From assembly GCA_013400155.1 (NCBI GenBank), contig VXBM01000135.1, positions 582,130 through 646,129 of the forward strand: DNA of 64,000 bases, given 5' to 3'. The notes beneath the pieces were generated by a model, which worked only from the letters and a program-made list of their open reading frames with translations, did no database searches and was not told the DNA's origin. This DNA is from Helopsaltes ochotensis. Its lineage: Eukaryota > Chordata > Aves > Passeriformes > Locustellidae. The translations under genes were made by a program, and so were the position numbers. Below, in pieces: positions 35,641 through 48,702 of this stretch (positions are counted from its first letter, which is position 1; each line of letters begins with the position of its first letter).

Positions 35641-38600
35641 CACATCTTAGTTTGACCAAGGGTAGAGCCAGAGCAATTTATGACTCTACTTTCTACTCCC
35701 CTTCAAAAAGGATAAGCCTTCCCCTTACTGTATTCAGTTGAAGTTTAGGTAGAGGTGTAAGATGTGGCTTAGTGTCCCCACTGCTCCATATTTTTGTCCT
35801 TTGCTTCTAAACAAAATAATGGCTTCTCTTCCATGTGCCATTTGAGTTACTTGGTCTCAGTGCAGTGTTCTGCAAATCCTCATGGGGATTACACATTGTT
35901 TTTTAGATTAGCTCAAGGTCTCATGCTTTATTTAATGTCCACAGAGTGGATCCAGTAAGGTGAAATTAGTCAAATATTCTTGGTCATTGACAGAGAATAA
36001 CAGCTTTGCTCAGAAGGACCTTCTTGTGAGTAAGATAGGAAAATGCATGACACTACTTTGTGTTCATGGATGCAAACAGTGTCTTCTTGTTACTGCTTAG
36101 AGCACACCAGGGAGAGGCTGCACAGACGTCTGAGTGGCTGAGTTTGTGAAGATTAAAAAACAATAGGACTGTAAAGAATAAAGACAAAATGTTTACTCTT
36201 CTCCAAGGAAAAAAAAAAGAATTTGGAAATCTTTAATGTTACTTGGAAGTCAGAATGAAAGGAAACCAAAAACGTTTAAAGAGAATGTTTCCAACATGCT
36301 TGGGGGAAGGAATTGGGGTGCCAAGAACCTCGAAAAGAAAGAGCTGCAATAACCAAACTATATAATTACTGTGGTGTATATGGAAGAGGAAAAAATAGAA
36401 ACTTGAGTGCTATTTTTGTATGTTTTCAATTATTCTTCATATTAGTGGGGTCCTTCTGTAAAACCTTACCCTTCTCTTCAAGAGGGATAGTGCAAAATCT
36501 CTGACAGGAGGATGTTTCTTTATATTTTATTTCAGAACTTTCACAGTCCTAGAAACCTTCCAAAAATATTAGTGTTCAAAGTTCCATTATTTTTAAAGAG
36601 CAGCTAATCACAAAGGCAAGTTTTGTCAGACAAAGCATACCTGTTATGTACCTACCTGCAAACCTGCAGCCTGCACAATCAGGAGGCTGAAATACAGCTT
36701 AGAGTGAAGCTCAGCTAGTCTTGCTCATGCAGCTATTTTGTCTGCGTTCAGAGTTTGAGATATACAGAGTTTTTCTGAAAATCAGAATAAGCAAACCACT
36801 TTTTTTTTTTTACCCCTTTCAGCACAGGAAAATCTATGTGTTAAAAGGATTGCCATGGAGGTGGGCAAACCTGTAGGTTGCCTTTTAATTGTCAGTGTTG
36901 TGTGGGACAGTTGTGAGTGAATGCAGTATTGAAGTATCTGAGAGAGCAGCCTCAAAGTGACTCTGAACATGACCACAAGATAAATACATTCTTGATCTGT
37001 TCTTGAGATTTGACTATGAATCCCTGAGTATTGTCTGTCAGTGTTAAAAACATAATTTCAGCATGAGTTAAAAGAATGAGATCACTGAAATTTAGAAATG
37101 TTTGTGTTGGTTGTTGAATGATATTGCCTAAAATAATTACAGTGTAATGTAAAATACATTTTCACCAAGAAAGTCTGTTTGCTATTTTTTCCATTACTTT
37201 TAATCCCAGTGAAAGTTTTATTGTATATGCCTAAGCTCTGGATTCTTGAGTCTGTGTCCAGTCTTTTCAAGCAATCCTAATGAAAAATGCCTTATTCAAT
37301 ATATGAATTTTACTTTTATCTTCATTTCTCTTCCAAAAACAGTCAAACCTCCAGAGGGAAAAGAAAATTAGTCTATTAATTGCCTTGGATTTCTAAATGC
37401 AATAATGAGGTACAGCAGTGTGCCATTCCTTCAGCTGTTCTTGGCTGCAAAGTAAGGCTGGGAGTACTTAATAGGGTATGTTTAACTCTGTATTATATTA
37501 CCTAAAAGAAAGCCAGGGCTAATAAAAGAGAAAGTATACAGAGAGCAATAGTACCAATAAATACATAGAATAAATAGAACATTACCAAAAAAAAAGCTAT
37601 TCCACTGTACTTTTCATTTCTAAACAAAGAAATTTTTTTCTTTTACATTGCACAGAACCACTTAAAAGATGTTATTGAAGATACATAATAAGAGTAATGC
37701 ACATTATAAAATAAACTCTAAATGAGAACTTAAGTATGTGAAAGTATCAAATTATATACCACACTAAATCAATAGAATAGTTAATACTGCTGATTACGTA
37801 GGATTCTTAAAAATTAGCTTAATCATACATAAAACTGAAAACAAAGAGGATGGTTGTGCCAGATGAATAATTTTGTAATGAGTGAATAAAGTCCTTATTC
37901 AGTATAGCAGCTCTAAATAAGCACAAACATGCGTGGTCTTCCATTACATGGTTGGGAGTAGATAAAAAATAAATTGGTGACCTCAGGACATGTTTCTTTC
38001 CACCTGGAATATATTATGATAGATTAGTATTAATTTAACATTTTATTCAGGTACACCTGATTTCAGGCAACTGTACTAAGTGAAAAGATTTTCACTAGTT
38101 TGAATTTGTGTGTTTGAACAAACGATTAAAAATCATTGCACTGCAAAGTGATTATTAACACATGACTCTACACACAGAAGAAGGATAGGGAAAATCTTGT
38201 CAGTAAGTGAAAAGACTAACTCAGTGAATGAGATTGTTTTCACTGATTTTGAGAAAAGTAGTTATTTGAATTTTCATCTAGATTACTGATAAGAGGAGTG
38301 ATAAGAGAAGTGACTGGGATGAGATAGAACTATCACTTGTTAAATAAAAAGGTGTACAAAAAATGGTTTAGTTTTATTTTTTAGTTTGAGTCTGTGTGAG
38401 CTTTTTTTGCCCATCCATGTATTTAAGGTTCAGATTCTTCTTTCCAACCAATTTAGAACTGTGTGTTCAATATACTATAGACCAAATCCAGCCTTCTGTT
38501 TCTTTGGGGAACATAATAGTCAGTGCAATTGAAGATAGAATAAATTTTGAAGGTTAAAAATGATCAGGCTTTAGAGACAGCATTTATTTGTAAATGTTAA

Positions 38601-41600
38601 CATACCAGCAGTCCCTAGCATCTTGGTGTGGCTCAGAAAAGTCTGGACTCCACCTCTGAAGAATTTTTGATGGAAGGGAAGGCAATTTGCTGAAGAGCTA
38701 CTTGGCCTAGCTAAATCTGGTATTTTTAGCCCTGCAAAGCAATACAGATACATTAGTGTCCTTTAACCAATTATCTACTGAGAAATGAAGTAGGCTCCAG
38801 CCATTTTGGAGCCACTCTAATATTATGGTGCTTCTCAGAGCCAGCCTACCTCAAGTAGCTCTCTTCTGTTTCACTGAGAGTACAAATGTTGGCTTTTACT
38901 CATTCCAAGGCAGCATTTCTGGCTAGAATACCAAATACATGTTTTGAAGGGACTTATATTCAAAATCATGCCTTGAGTGCTGAAAATATATATTTTGGAA
39001 ATCTTTTCTGAGTTAAGCACTTACATTACTCTCCATAATTATGAAATTAAAATGATTCCCTGGGATATATTCCAAAAGAACAGTTTTTAAAATCAAACAG
39101 ATCCTGCTGGACTGGCATGTACAGTTTTGACTGTTTTCTGATCTTTATGAAGATGCTCAGCTGAGTTTGCTTTCTGAGCAAGTTTCAAGTTGCATCCTGC
39201 AGAGCTTTAAGTGGGTTTTGCTGTCACTGCACCTCAGTGATTTTTGTATATAGCAGGATTAGACACAAAATGTTTTTCTGAATTGATTTCAAAACTGAAA
39301 AAAATAAGAAATAAAAATGTCAAACACATTTATTAAATTACTTAGTTTGTAACCCGCTCCTTACATTCCAGCACAAGTGTAGGCTGTTTTGTTGTTTTTG
39401 TGTAGACATCCAAATGCCTTGTCTGTGTCAGATGGGCACATTTTTTGTGGAGTTCACACTTTGGTGGGATTTACTGATGGTTTTAAAAGGGATGAAGGAT
39501 GCATGTCTGCTTGGGTGTTGATGAAGGTATGGCCATATTTGTTTTCATGGGATGTTTTAATTTGTAGAATGTGTGACTATGTAAGACTCTCAAGAGGTGC
39601 ATATTGTCTTTTATGCTAGAGTTGTGATTTTTCAAAATGACTAGTCATTATGGTTTTGATCTTTAAAAAATTCTCTGTAATTATGGATACAACTTTTTTA
39701 ATATTTCTAGCTAAAATATGAACAAATTCCTTACAATATTTTGGATTTTTTTCCCCAGTTTGGTTATTCCAAAGCAATGGAAATAATTCAAGATCATTAC
39801 ACCATTTCCGTGTCTGCATTTGTGACACTGTCCCTGCCTGGAATGCCCCTGGGGCCAGAGCCAGGCTGGTGAAGTCTCTGGAATGGTCCCATGAATGTGT
39901 TCACCCACCTGCTCAGGGGCTGGCCAATGCCAAGGCTGGTTCTGTTTGTTACATCTTGGCTGTAAACATCCATTCCAAGTTAACCTGGACAAATGGGGCA
40001 GTATTCACCTGAATGGTAGATGACAGTAGGCACAGCTAAAACAAATCAGAATCCTTAGAAGTGCAGAGACTAAACACCATCAGTTAGTTTAGACTCTCCC
40101 TGTACCCTTTTAAAGGAAAGGCAAAAGCCTGTTTCCTGGGCTGTCTCAGAAGACTGTAGCATTTTGAAATTTGTCTAAATCCAGGAGACTGAAAAGTGGT
40201 TAATAGGTCTCAGACAGTGAATGTCTCATTTTGTCTTTCTATACCTCATGAGCTCTCAGTGTAGAGGGTTTGTGCCAGAGAACAAAGTTGTTCAGCTGGT
40301 GATGCCACTATACCTGGATGCAAGCTATCCTCCTTTTCAAAGCCCTGTGACTTTCAAGCCTTGTATATGGCTTTGAAAAGTGCTGTCTTTTTTACTTTAT
40401 ACTGTATTTACTTTTATTTTTAACACTGGCTCAGTAATAAAAGTGCTATAAAAAAAGCACCAAACAGAATGACAGTCAAGGTGAAAACTGTGAGCTAGCA
40501 ACATTTTCAGGCAAGGTCCATTTAGTTTTTTGCTTTGTTTAGTATAATAGTGAGTGCAAAGGCAGTGTCTTGATATCTTGCCAAGTCATACACACCTTAC
40601 TCCATCCTTGGGTACAAGGTACAGCATCGCGCTGCAGTGATAACTATTCCAGGGCATTGCACCTTGGTGGTCCGCACTGGGATGCTGTCACCATGAATAT
40701 CACCACTGTTTGGTCCAAAAGAACTACAGCTGACTCAAAGACTCCTCAGGCAGAATCACAGGTTAGCAAGAACCAGAGGAGGTGTGTGAGACCTCTTTGA
40801 CTGGAATGGAGAGGGAAGGGTTAACAGTTACGGCATGGGCTCCTAGGAGGGCCCCAGACCAGAGAACAGTTCTGGCACATTAAATTCATGAGTCTAGACA
40901 TAGTTTTTGGACTGAAGCCGTACTAGGGGCAGCAGCCAGGAAAGTAGATATGTTATGCACAGACTTCTGCAGTGTCACTCCAGCTTCTACTGAGAGCTGA
41001 CTGCACTCTTGACCTTGCGAAGTACTTGGCTTGGGAGCTGGAGTGAGTTCCTACTTGCCAAACAGAATCTGTTCACTAAGCAGTGGTGTACTGTAGTCAG
41101 AAAGCTGGGAAGCCAAACATCATCTTTTTTGGTGCAGCAAATTTCCCTGTATTGTATCCTGAGGGTTTGCTCATCCCTGATTGAAATCTCTTGCTTTCTT
41201 CCCAGAAGGGCATAGAGGTGCACAGACACCTGCCCACCTCACCTGTGTTTGATGGCATTCCTGTGAAGAAAAAGGGGTGCTGAGAGTGTGAGCCGATAAT
41301 TTAATGTCAGCTGTTGCTTGTTCCAGCTAAAGCAGGAAAAGCATTGGGGAAGATAAATAGATACAGTCTGAATATGGAATGGCTAAGTTTTTCATCTGTA
41401 GGGTGCAGATCACCTTTTTGCAGGTCGGGGGTTCAGGCCTTATGGGAAAATAGTTATTGGTGATGTAGTGAAGTGAGGAAGGATGATGGAGCAAAATTTA
41501 AGCTGGGACCAGGATGGACTGAGAGGAGAGCCGGAAAAAATGGCTCCAAGGTGATCAGCTCTGACTGTGCTGGATCATTCTTCAGGTCTCTTGGCCCAGC

Positions 41601-41659
41601 CACCCAGGACAGGTGTCATGTGCTAACAGGGAGCACTCTGTCTTGAGATATGTATATTT
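35641..41659. other. Six kb of unique AT-rich DNA, no gene recognised
   Basis: Apart from short A- or T-runs (for example 36207 and 36801) nothing could be assigned. Slightly GC-richer stretches at 39820-39960 and 40570-40860 match no repeat I know. All open frames are short and random-looking. Confidence 0.5.
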
Positions 41660-41664
41660 CTCTT

Positions 41665-42218
41665 TGTTCTGGTTTAAAGGCAAACCACAGGAGGAATTAA
41701 CTCCACACAAAGATCTTGTGAGAGATTCCAAGTCAGAATTACAATTTAATAGGAAAATTAAAATACAGGCAATAATACAGAAACACTGGCTAAAATTGAT
41801 GATGTCAGAATACACCCTGTTGGTCAGGGTGGTGGTAACAGTCTGATCAAAGGGTGGCTACAGTTGGGGTGATGGATGTGGTTTTGTCAGGTGATCCTGT
41901 AGCAAGGTCTGGTCCTTCTGTGGAGGTACAGTGGTAGCTACTGAGCTCTTGTCCAGGAATCCAGTGGCCCATTAGCAGAGATGGCCCCCTGAGGGTAGCT
42001 GCTGCTTCCCCAGAGGGAGTTACCAGGACTTGAGTCATGGAGAAGACAAAGAACGTGCCCCACCTATTTTAACAGCTTATGTACATGGTAATTGAACACA
42101 TACTTTTGGTTATACCTTCCATTGTAACACAAGACACTTGTACTTTACTCAGCCACTCATGATAAAACTACATTGTGTCTAGCTTGTTTCTTGACTAATT
42201 AGTTCTTTGGGTAACACA
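41665..42218 (-). mobile_element. Solo LTR, ERVL-like (554 bp)
   Basis: Written on the plus strand the block starts TGTTCTGGTTTAAAGG and ends TTTGGGTAACACA. CTCTT flanks it on both sides (41660-41664 and 42219-42223), a perfect 5-bp target duplication. The interior has 'CACCCTGTTGGTCAGGGTGG', a motif I associate with passerine ERVL LTRs. On the minus strand an ATTAAA variant polyadenylation signal at 41745-41750 lies about 80 bp from the 3' edge, so minus is the likely sense. No internal retroviral genes are seen. Confidence 0.85.
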
Positions 42219-42223
42219 CTCTT

Positions 42224-43825
42224 TTCTTTAAGATCAGGTAGACTAAAGGTGTTTGTAGGATACTTTGAGCCGTCCTTATGAATGTGCTTGCAAACTATTT
42301 TCTGAGCCTTGTACTAGCAATAAGAAGACCATATTTCTGGGGTTAAGAATATGATAAAGTTTTTTCTATCTCCTGGACTTACAGTGTAGGTTTAAGATAT
42401 TCAAAGGGGTTTTTGAAGTGCCGTTTTGTTCACAGAGTTGATAATTAAAGCAGATATTGATAGGAAAGGGAGGAGTCCTATAGAATTAGATCACAGCCTA
42501 TAGTTAGGGGGTATAACATAGTGATGGGAGAATCATATGTTGGAATGGCATCTGTAATATGTGGAAGCATGGTGCTAATTAAGAATGGCATTATATTAAA
42601 AGATTGAATATATATTGTTGTAATGGATTTTTTCATTGTATTAATTGGTTTTCAGCAGGCATCATCTGTTCCTTTAGGCTTGAAATGACAATACCTGTCA
42701 AATGACAATGCCTGTACCATATGTTGTGATGTGGAGAAAAGAAAGGCTTGTATATTGTGCTTCAGAATGCAAGTTCCACTATTGGTTTGGGGGATTTTTG
42801 TCTGCTTTTTTGTTTTGGGTTTTGTTTTGTTTTGTTGTTTATTATTATTTGAAGGGACAGGTTGGAAACATAATACAGGGGAATTTGTGTCTTGCTTTGT
42901 GTTGTTCAGGGTACAGGAGTGGATTTTTTAATTTCTTTGAACTCAACAACTCTAAACTAAATATTTAGTCTAAATAAGAGATATTAATAAATATTTTGTA
43001 AGGACTGCCTGAAAACGTCCACAAACAGACTAAAGGATGAGAGCTATCTTGGCCTTAATTGATAACTTAATTGATAACAAGGCCAGTAACTTAATTGGCA
43101 AAGGGACACTGCAGATGAACTTCTGCACAGCTACTTCCTAAACTGAATTCCCTTCTTGACAAAATATGCACGCACACTTTATTTGAGAACAAAAAAGTGA
43201 TCCTTGCTCACAAACTCCTCATAAAATGAAGTGGAACATAGGGGTTGGAGTTTTCCTCAGTAAAACTAATTGCAAACAAAGCCAGTGCATTCTTCTAGCC
43301 CAATCCTTAGTTGGAGTTTTGAGGGATGCAATTTCTAAATGAGTATGTAAATTCTGTATCACTCCCGACCTGTAGTGACTTTGGGACATTTGGCATACAT
43401 TAATTAATAGGGACTGGGGCTTTGAAGAAAACTCTGTGAGGTTTTAAAAATGCAAGTGGATTCTGTTTTGACTAGCATTCTATGTTTGTTATGTTTGGGG
43501 TTTTTTTTAGCTTTGGGTCCTGCTAGATTTCTTCAGGGTCAATTATCATGCTGATACTTGAAAATTGTGTGGTTCATTTTTATAATTTCTAAGCATGATA
43601 TACTTTCTTAATATGTTGCAATTCGATCTTATATTCTCTGATGTACTTGTTTAATAAAGGGCTTTTTATAAATAAGGAACATCCTGTTTGTCAACATTTA
43701 ATCTAAATGACATCATGCAAACATTTATTGAGCTATATACCATAGAGATTATAATTTCAGTTTATTACCATTACTGCTTCACAGAAGGGCAGTGTTACGA
43801 ATATTTCATAGAAGATTGTTTTCTG
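42224..43825. other. Unique AT-rich DNA, no gene recognised
   Basis: No repeat family recognised. Near 43058-43102 the motif AACTTAATTG occurs three times within about 45 bp, a small local duplication. The open frames at 42702-42968 are in T/G-rich sequence. Confidence 0.5.
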
Positions 43826-43985
43826 GTGGGGTTTGGTGGGGTTTTTTGGGGGGGAGTTGTAGGTTGGTTTGTTTGTTGTGTTTTGGGGGGTTTTTTTAAG
43901 TTTATTTTGTTGGTTGGAGGTTTTTTGTTGGGGATTTTGGTTTGTTTACTTTTGTTTTGGTTTTGTTTTTTTTTTGCTTTTTAAT
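43826..43985 (+). repeat. G/T-only low-complexity tract with G-runs
   Basis: About 160 bp of the plus strand is almost purely G and T, with G-runs of 4, 4, 7 and 6 in the first 65 bases. A long open frame (43688-43984, 98 codons) exists because TAA and TAG cannot form without A, so it is not a gene. The first G-runs are spaced closely enough to allow a G-quadruplex. Confidence 0.85.
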
Positions 43986-45279
43986 AGCAGTTATTTCATT
44001 AAAAATTATTAAAAATTGTAATTAGCTCTGTAGTTTATTAAGTGGTTAGTGCACACTTTTGACTTAAAATTGCTATTAAGAATGACAGATACTACATTCA
44101 GTATTCCCTGTCTTATGCTTGGGAATGATGCAACTGTGTTTGTGGCTGAACTTTCTATGGTTATGAGGTGAAAGTGAAAGTATTGAGCAGGGAGAAAGGG
44201 ATGCAAAGGGAATTTTGTAAAGATGCTACCCTAGGACAAGTGACAGCTCAGTTAAAAGCAACTGATCAGTTTTCTGCCCCATGTGTACCTCCTGTCAGAC
44301 ACGGTCTGGTCACTGCTGTCTCCTGACCTCTTCTGGTGCATTTGCTGGGGAATGCTAGTAAGTATAGGCCAAACTGTGCCAAGGAGCAAGCCAACATTTA
44401 ATTAGTATGCATTATTTCTGTCCATGTCCCAGCCCAGCTTGTTTGTTAGAATGAGTATGCTTTGGGAAAAGTCACAGGCTTTTCTTAGAGTTTGTCATCA
44501 CTTATAGGACGTATCTAACTCGGATCGTTCCAACTTATGGTTACTGTTCATGCTAAAACTTTGTTGTTTAAGATGACTTGCGTTCTGTAACTTACTGTAT
44601 TTTTGTCACTTTAAATATGTTTGTTATTTGATTGCAGGCTGAGAACCTACATACTCTTGAATTGCAACAAAATCTGTAATAATTGTTTGGATAAGAATTT
44701 TCTTTGGGCTTGTTTTCTGCAGCTCTAATTATGAATCTCTAACAGCGAACAACATAAATACTCCTCAACATGAGAAAAATCTGATAGCTATAAACAACAA
44801 GGAAATAACTAGTGGTGGCTGGTAATTATAAGCTGGATATTTATTCACTACATTGGTTAATAGGTCTATGTTGTTGTTTTTTTGCTTTTTTTTCCAGTGG
44901 ATTTATATTTAAAAATGGTTATATGCAAAAGAGCAAACTCTCCTTGCAGATCTAACACTCCAACATTTTTTAAGGTCAATATAACAGAGGATTTCAAAAG
45001 CGGTCGCTGTAGTTATAGCTCTAGCAGTAGCAGTAGCTGTTCTTTTTTGGCATCATGATTTTTTCAGCAAGGATTAGATTGAAAATCCCTAGGAAAAATT
45101 TTTAAATTAATAATTTATATAAAAGATACATTCAATATTCATAGAGAATATAGAAAGTATGTGTTCCACCTCAAAATACCATAGGTAAAAATCATGCCTC
45201 CAGATTCAAAAAATACTGTTTCTAGCCTAAGCATAATTAAATGGTAACGGACAGAATAAACACCTACATAATGAAAAGG
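43986..45279. other. Unique AT-rich DNA, no gene recognised
   Basis: No repeat or exon recognised. A short (AGCAGT)-type run occurs at about 45023-45038. Confidence 0.5.
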
Positions 45280-46060
45280 GTCACAGAACTTTTCAGTTTG
45301 GAAGTGAATGTGTGAAGATCACCTAGTCAAACCCCTCTGCTCCAAAGAAGATCGACTGCTGCAGGTTGTTCAGGTCTGTGGCTGGTTAAGTTCTGAGTAT
45401 CTCCCAGAGTGGAGACTCCACAGCCTCCCAGGGCAATCTGTTCTAGTGTTCAACTATCCTGCCAATAAAACAATTTTTTTGATGTTTAAATGCAATTTTA
45501 TGTATTCAGTTTGTGCTCATTGACTCTTGCCTGTTCTGGATCTCTCTGGACCAGTCTTTTTCACTGTCTCCTTCTGGTACTTATATACAGTGAGCAGATT
45601 TCCCCAGAGCTTTATCCTCTCTGGGCTGGACAGTCCCAGATGTCTTTGTCTCCTTGTGCATTTCTCTGCACTTGCTCCAATATTTCCACGTCACACCAGT
45701 GCTGTGGGAAGGGAAAGCATCACCTCCCTTGACCTGTAAAGAGCAATCTCCCTCATGCAGCCCAGGCTGCTGCCAGCCTTCTTTGTTTCAGTGGTGTATT
45801 TCTGGCTCACAATCCTTGATAATGCTCAACATGGTGTCCACCCAGAGCCCCAGATCTTTTTCTACAAGGTTGCCTTTCGGCAGCAATTGCCCCAAGCCTG
45901 CATTGGTGTACGAGGTTACCAGGACTGAGTGCTTTTCTTTGGACTTCATTAAATTCTTGTTGACCTATTTCTCCAGCCTTTCAAGGTTCATCTAAATGAA
46001 ACACAAACATCCTTTGTATCACCCTTCCTGTTGGCTTTATGTAGTCTGCAAACTTTCAGA
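45280..46060 (-). mobile_element. Old CR1 LINE, 3' UTR into ORF2 end
   Basis: The complement reads from a CR1 3' end ('GTCACAGAACTTTTCAGTTT', 'GTGGAGACTCCACAGCCTCC') through 'TCTCTGGGCTGGACAGTCCC' and 'CATGCAGCCCAGGCTGCTGC' to the ORF2 end ('TTTATGTAGTCTGCAAACTT'). It is about 780 bp, heavily drifted and with indels, so probably an old subfamily. Several open frames on the plus strand here are antisense to the element and are not genes. Confidence 0.82.
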
Positions 46061-46181
46061 AGTTACCATTCAAAAGTCCCATTACCAGGTTATGACTGGC
46101 CTACAGCTGGAAATTCCTCTGCTTGCTCATCACTACTACTTCCCCTTGAACTCAGTCTTTCGGGTTGGTGTCCCTAAGATG

Positions 46182-46737
46182 TGTTAATTAAGAGTCTTTT
46201 CCTCACAGGCCCTGTGCCAGAAGCAGTCGGCTCAGGTTTCTCAAGGTTCTCTCTCAAGGTTCTTAGCTATACATTTTTTCTGTGCCCTGCCAAGGTTCTT
46301 ATTGCAGCTCAGGGCAAGAGCCCCACTCTCCGGGCAGTCTCAGCTCTTTATACTCTACTACATATTCTTTGTTTACAATTAATCACCAATACCTACTACC
46401 TATGTTAGACAGGCCACTTCTAGCCCGATCCCTTTGTGCCACCACTACAGCAGAAGACAGTGGACAAGAATCGGAAGGACAGGGACACACCCAGATTCCT
46501 CCATCTTGTCTCTTCGAGCCCCCATTCTAAAATCCCAAATTCTACATTTACACCCTGTGATAAACTAACTACTATTCATATCAAACTCTCATGGCTTGTA
46601 CACCTTCATGCAAGGTTGGTAATTTCTCCCAATGACTGAGATCAAAGGCACTATCATTCTGGGCTCTGTGCCAGGATCTCAGACCATCCAGGGCAGCCAG
46701 AGGGATGTCCTAGATTCCGACATCAGTCCACCTCACA
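46182..46737 (-). mobile_element. LTR of an endogenous retrovirus (about 556 bp)
   Basis: Written on the plus strand it begins TGTTAATTAAGAGTC and ends CAGTCCACCTCACA, with TG...CA termini. Minus is the sense strand: a TATAAA box at 46347-46352 in the context GAGTATAAAGAGC lies about 165 bp from the 3' edge, with an AATAAG variant signal near 46299-46304. The block 'TCATTCTGGGCTCTGTGCCA' next to the 5' edge recalls bird ERVK-like LTRs. No matching target duplication was found (AAGATG left, GTCCAC right), so one edge may be wrong or the flanks altered. It sits between two CR1 fragments. No internal genes. Confidence 0.7.
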
Positions 46738-46789
46738 GTCCACTGATCTAATCAGTGTTCTTTTCTAATCTTTCTTTTGCTGGTCATAT

Positions 46790-46980
46790 TTCAGTATTTC
46801 AGGTTATGCTTGTTGCCTTCTGGTGTCTTCTGGATCTGAGTCAGTCTTCCTTGTTGCACCCTTCAGTGTTTATATATGCTGAGGAAGTTCCATGAGTATC
46901 TTTATTTCTGGGCTGGACAGTCCCAAATCTCTCAGCATCTCTTAGTATCAGATGCCCAGGTGGGCTTTGGCTTTCCTAAC
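46790..46980 (-). mobile_element. CR1-like fragment
   Basis: 'ATTTCTGGGCTGGACAGTCC' with 'CAAATCTCTCAGCATCTCTT' parallels the segment at about 45620-45640 in the CR1 to the left, and 'TTGCACCCTTCAGTGTTTAT' fits the same region. It may be a second CR1 copy or a duplicated part of the first one. Confidence 0.55.
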
Positions 46981-46984
46981 CTTT

Positions 46985-47370
46985 AAATAGTGTCTTTTTC
47001 TTCCTTCTAGATTATCTGTCCCTGCTTCTACCTCCTGAATACTTCCTTCTTCTGTCTCAGTGCAGTCAGGGACTTTATTTACCCCTGCAGGCATCTTGCC
47101 ACCTTTGACTTCTTGCTTGTTAAGATCAACCTTCTTGAGGTTGAAAAATCAATCAGCTGTTCTGGGTTTCCCTTACCATGACTATATTCTATAGAACTCT
47201 TCCCAGCTGATTTCTGAACAGGCTGAAGTTTTGCCTGAAGCTCATTGTTAGCAGTCTGCTTTCTGCTTTCTTCCCTCTTCTCAAGATCACGAACCCCACT
47301 GTGTCATGGTCACTGCAGTGAAGGCTGACTGTGGCCTTGCATGCCCGACCAGAGCATGATCTTAACAGAG
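46985..47370. other. Unclassified repeat-like block
   Basis: The segments 'AAGATCACGAACCCCACTGT', 'GTCATGGTCACTGCAGTGAA' and 'GATCAACCTTCTTGAGGTTG' recall a dispersed element seen in bird and turtle genomes, but I cannot name the family. The 66-codon minus frame (47189-47389) has no recognisable domain. Confidence 0.45.
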
Positions 47371-48696
47371 AAGTTACAAATAGAGCCATAAAAGAAGTCT
47401 GTTTGAGCTAAAGCTTACTAAAAGTAAATAAGAAGAGAAAAAACAGGGTCCATATTTCATATTCAAATCTGATCATAAATTGCACCTCTGTGCAGGTTTT
47501 AGTTACTTTTACTTATGCAGAGATTTCATTAATTCTAGAGTATATATTTTAATTGATGTTATCCATTGTGCCAGCCACTGGTGTAAATAATACTGGTTTT
47601 CACAAAGGGTAATTTCATTTTTTAAATGTCTGGTAGATACTGTGAACTCTTTCATTTTGGTAGCACAAATGCAATTCATAAGTCTTTTCTGTCACAAATT
47701 GTTTTGACACTGAAGAAAGGAATTCATGCCTTATAGAAGAGAAGAATCTTTCCTTCATTTTACATACTTGTTTGTCTCTTAACCAGCTATTTCACTGACC
47801 ACTAATGCAAGATGTACAGTGGGTTCCTTTCATTACGTGACAACTACTTCTGGTTTGGGGGAAAAGGTCCTGGAGCTTTTGAATTGTGTTGGAAGTTACT
47901 GTATAATTGTGTCTGCTGTTACTGTGACCAATTAAAATGAAAAAAATACTGAACGTCATCTTTCAGGCTATTAATGTTCTGTGTTTCCCATGGTATTTTT
48001 TAACTAATTTGAATTAAGTTTCTTTAAGTATGTTTTGGTTTACTCCTTTTTAATATAATGGTTTATTGTAGCCTTTTCCTTTCTGACATTTTTGGTGCCT
48101 TTTGAAGAAATGTGTGTTTCTGTAGGCACCTTTGCTTGAACTGAAGAAAGAACAGGTGGAAGGGTACTGTCTTCTGTGTCTATGCCTCATACAACCTGAA
48201 AAGTAAAAAGTAGTTTCAATCTTTTTTACTTTTCCTTACCATTTTCTGTCTAAATACCAAGACTACTTACAAGCATTAGAAGCACAATTAACAGAGATCA
48301 TTTAGTGGGATGAAAGATCATGTGGTATGTCACCTGCCACACATTAGATGATATTCTGTGGCACTATGTCACGCAGTTCAATGTTGATGTGTGGTTCTTT
48401 TACCCTGTCATATCTCTTAGGTGAGCATATCAAAACAAATGAAATGTGAGATGTGAAAAACTAGATTTCTGTAGAAATAGTTGCTGAATATATTTTTATT
48501 TGGTGTTTCTTGAGTAAAATTATGAAGACAACACCACTGGGCTTCCCTTCTCCTTTGAGATCTTACAGTCAATAGATTTAGGAGCATGGATAAAAATAGT
48601 GCCAAGCCATGTTTTTTTCTATCAGAGAATGAATTAAAAAAGATTCAGTGATGTTTTATTGGTCATATCTCAAGTAATAAGCACGATTTAATGGGT
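47371..48696. other. Unique AT-rich DNA, no gene recognised
   Basis: About 1.3 kb without a recognisable feature. Confidence 0.5.
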
Positions 48697-48702
48697 GTTA
48701 AT

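Noticed and set aside
43688..43984. 98-codon frame rich in Phe, Gly, Val and Leu resembling a membrane protein
   Set aside because: The plus strand is nearly pure G and T here, so TAA and TAG cannot occur. The apparent membrane segment is an artefact.
45308..46408. Series of overlapping plus-strand frames
   Set aside because: They are antisense to an old CR1 and run into an LTR. No splice or coding signals.
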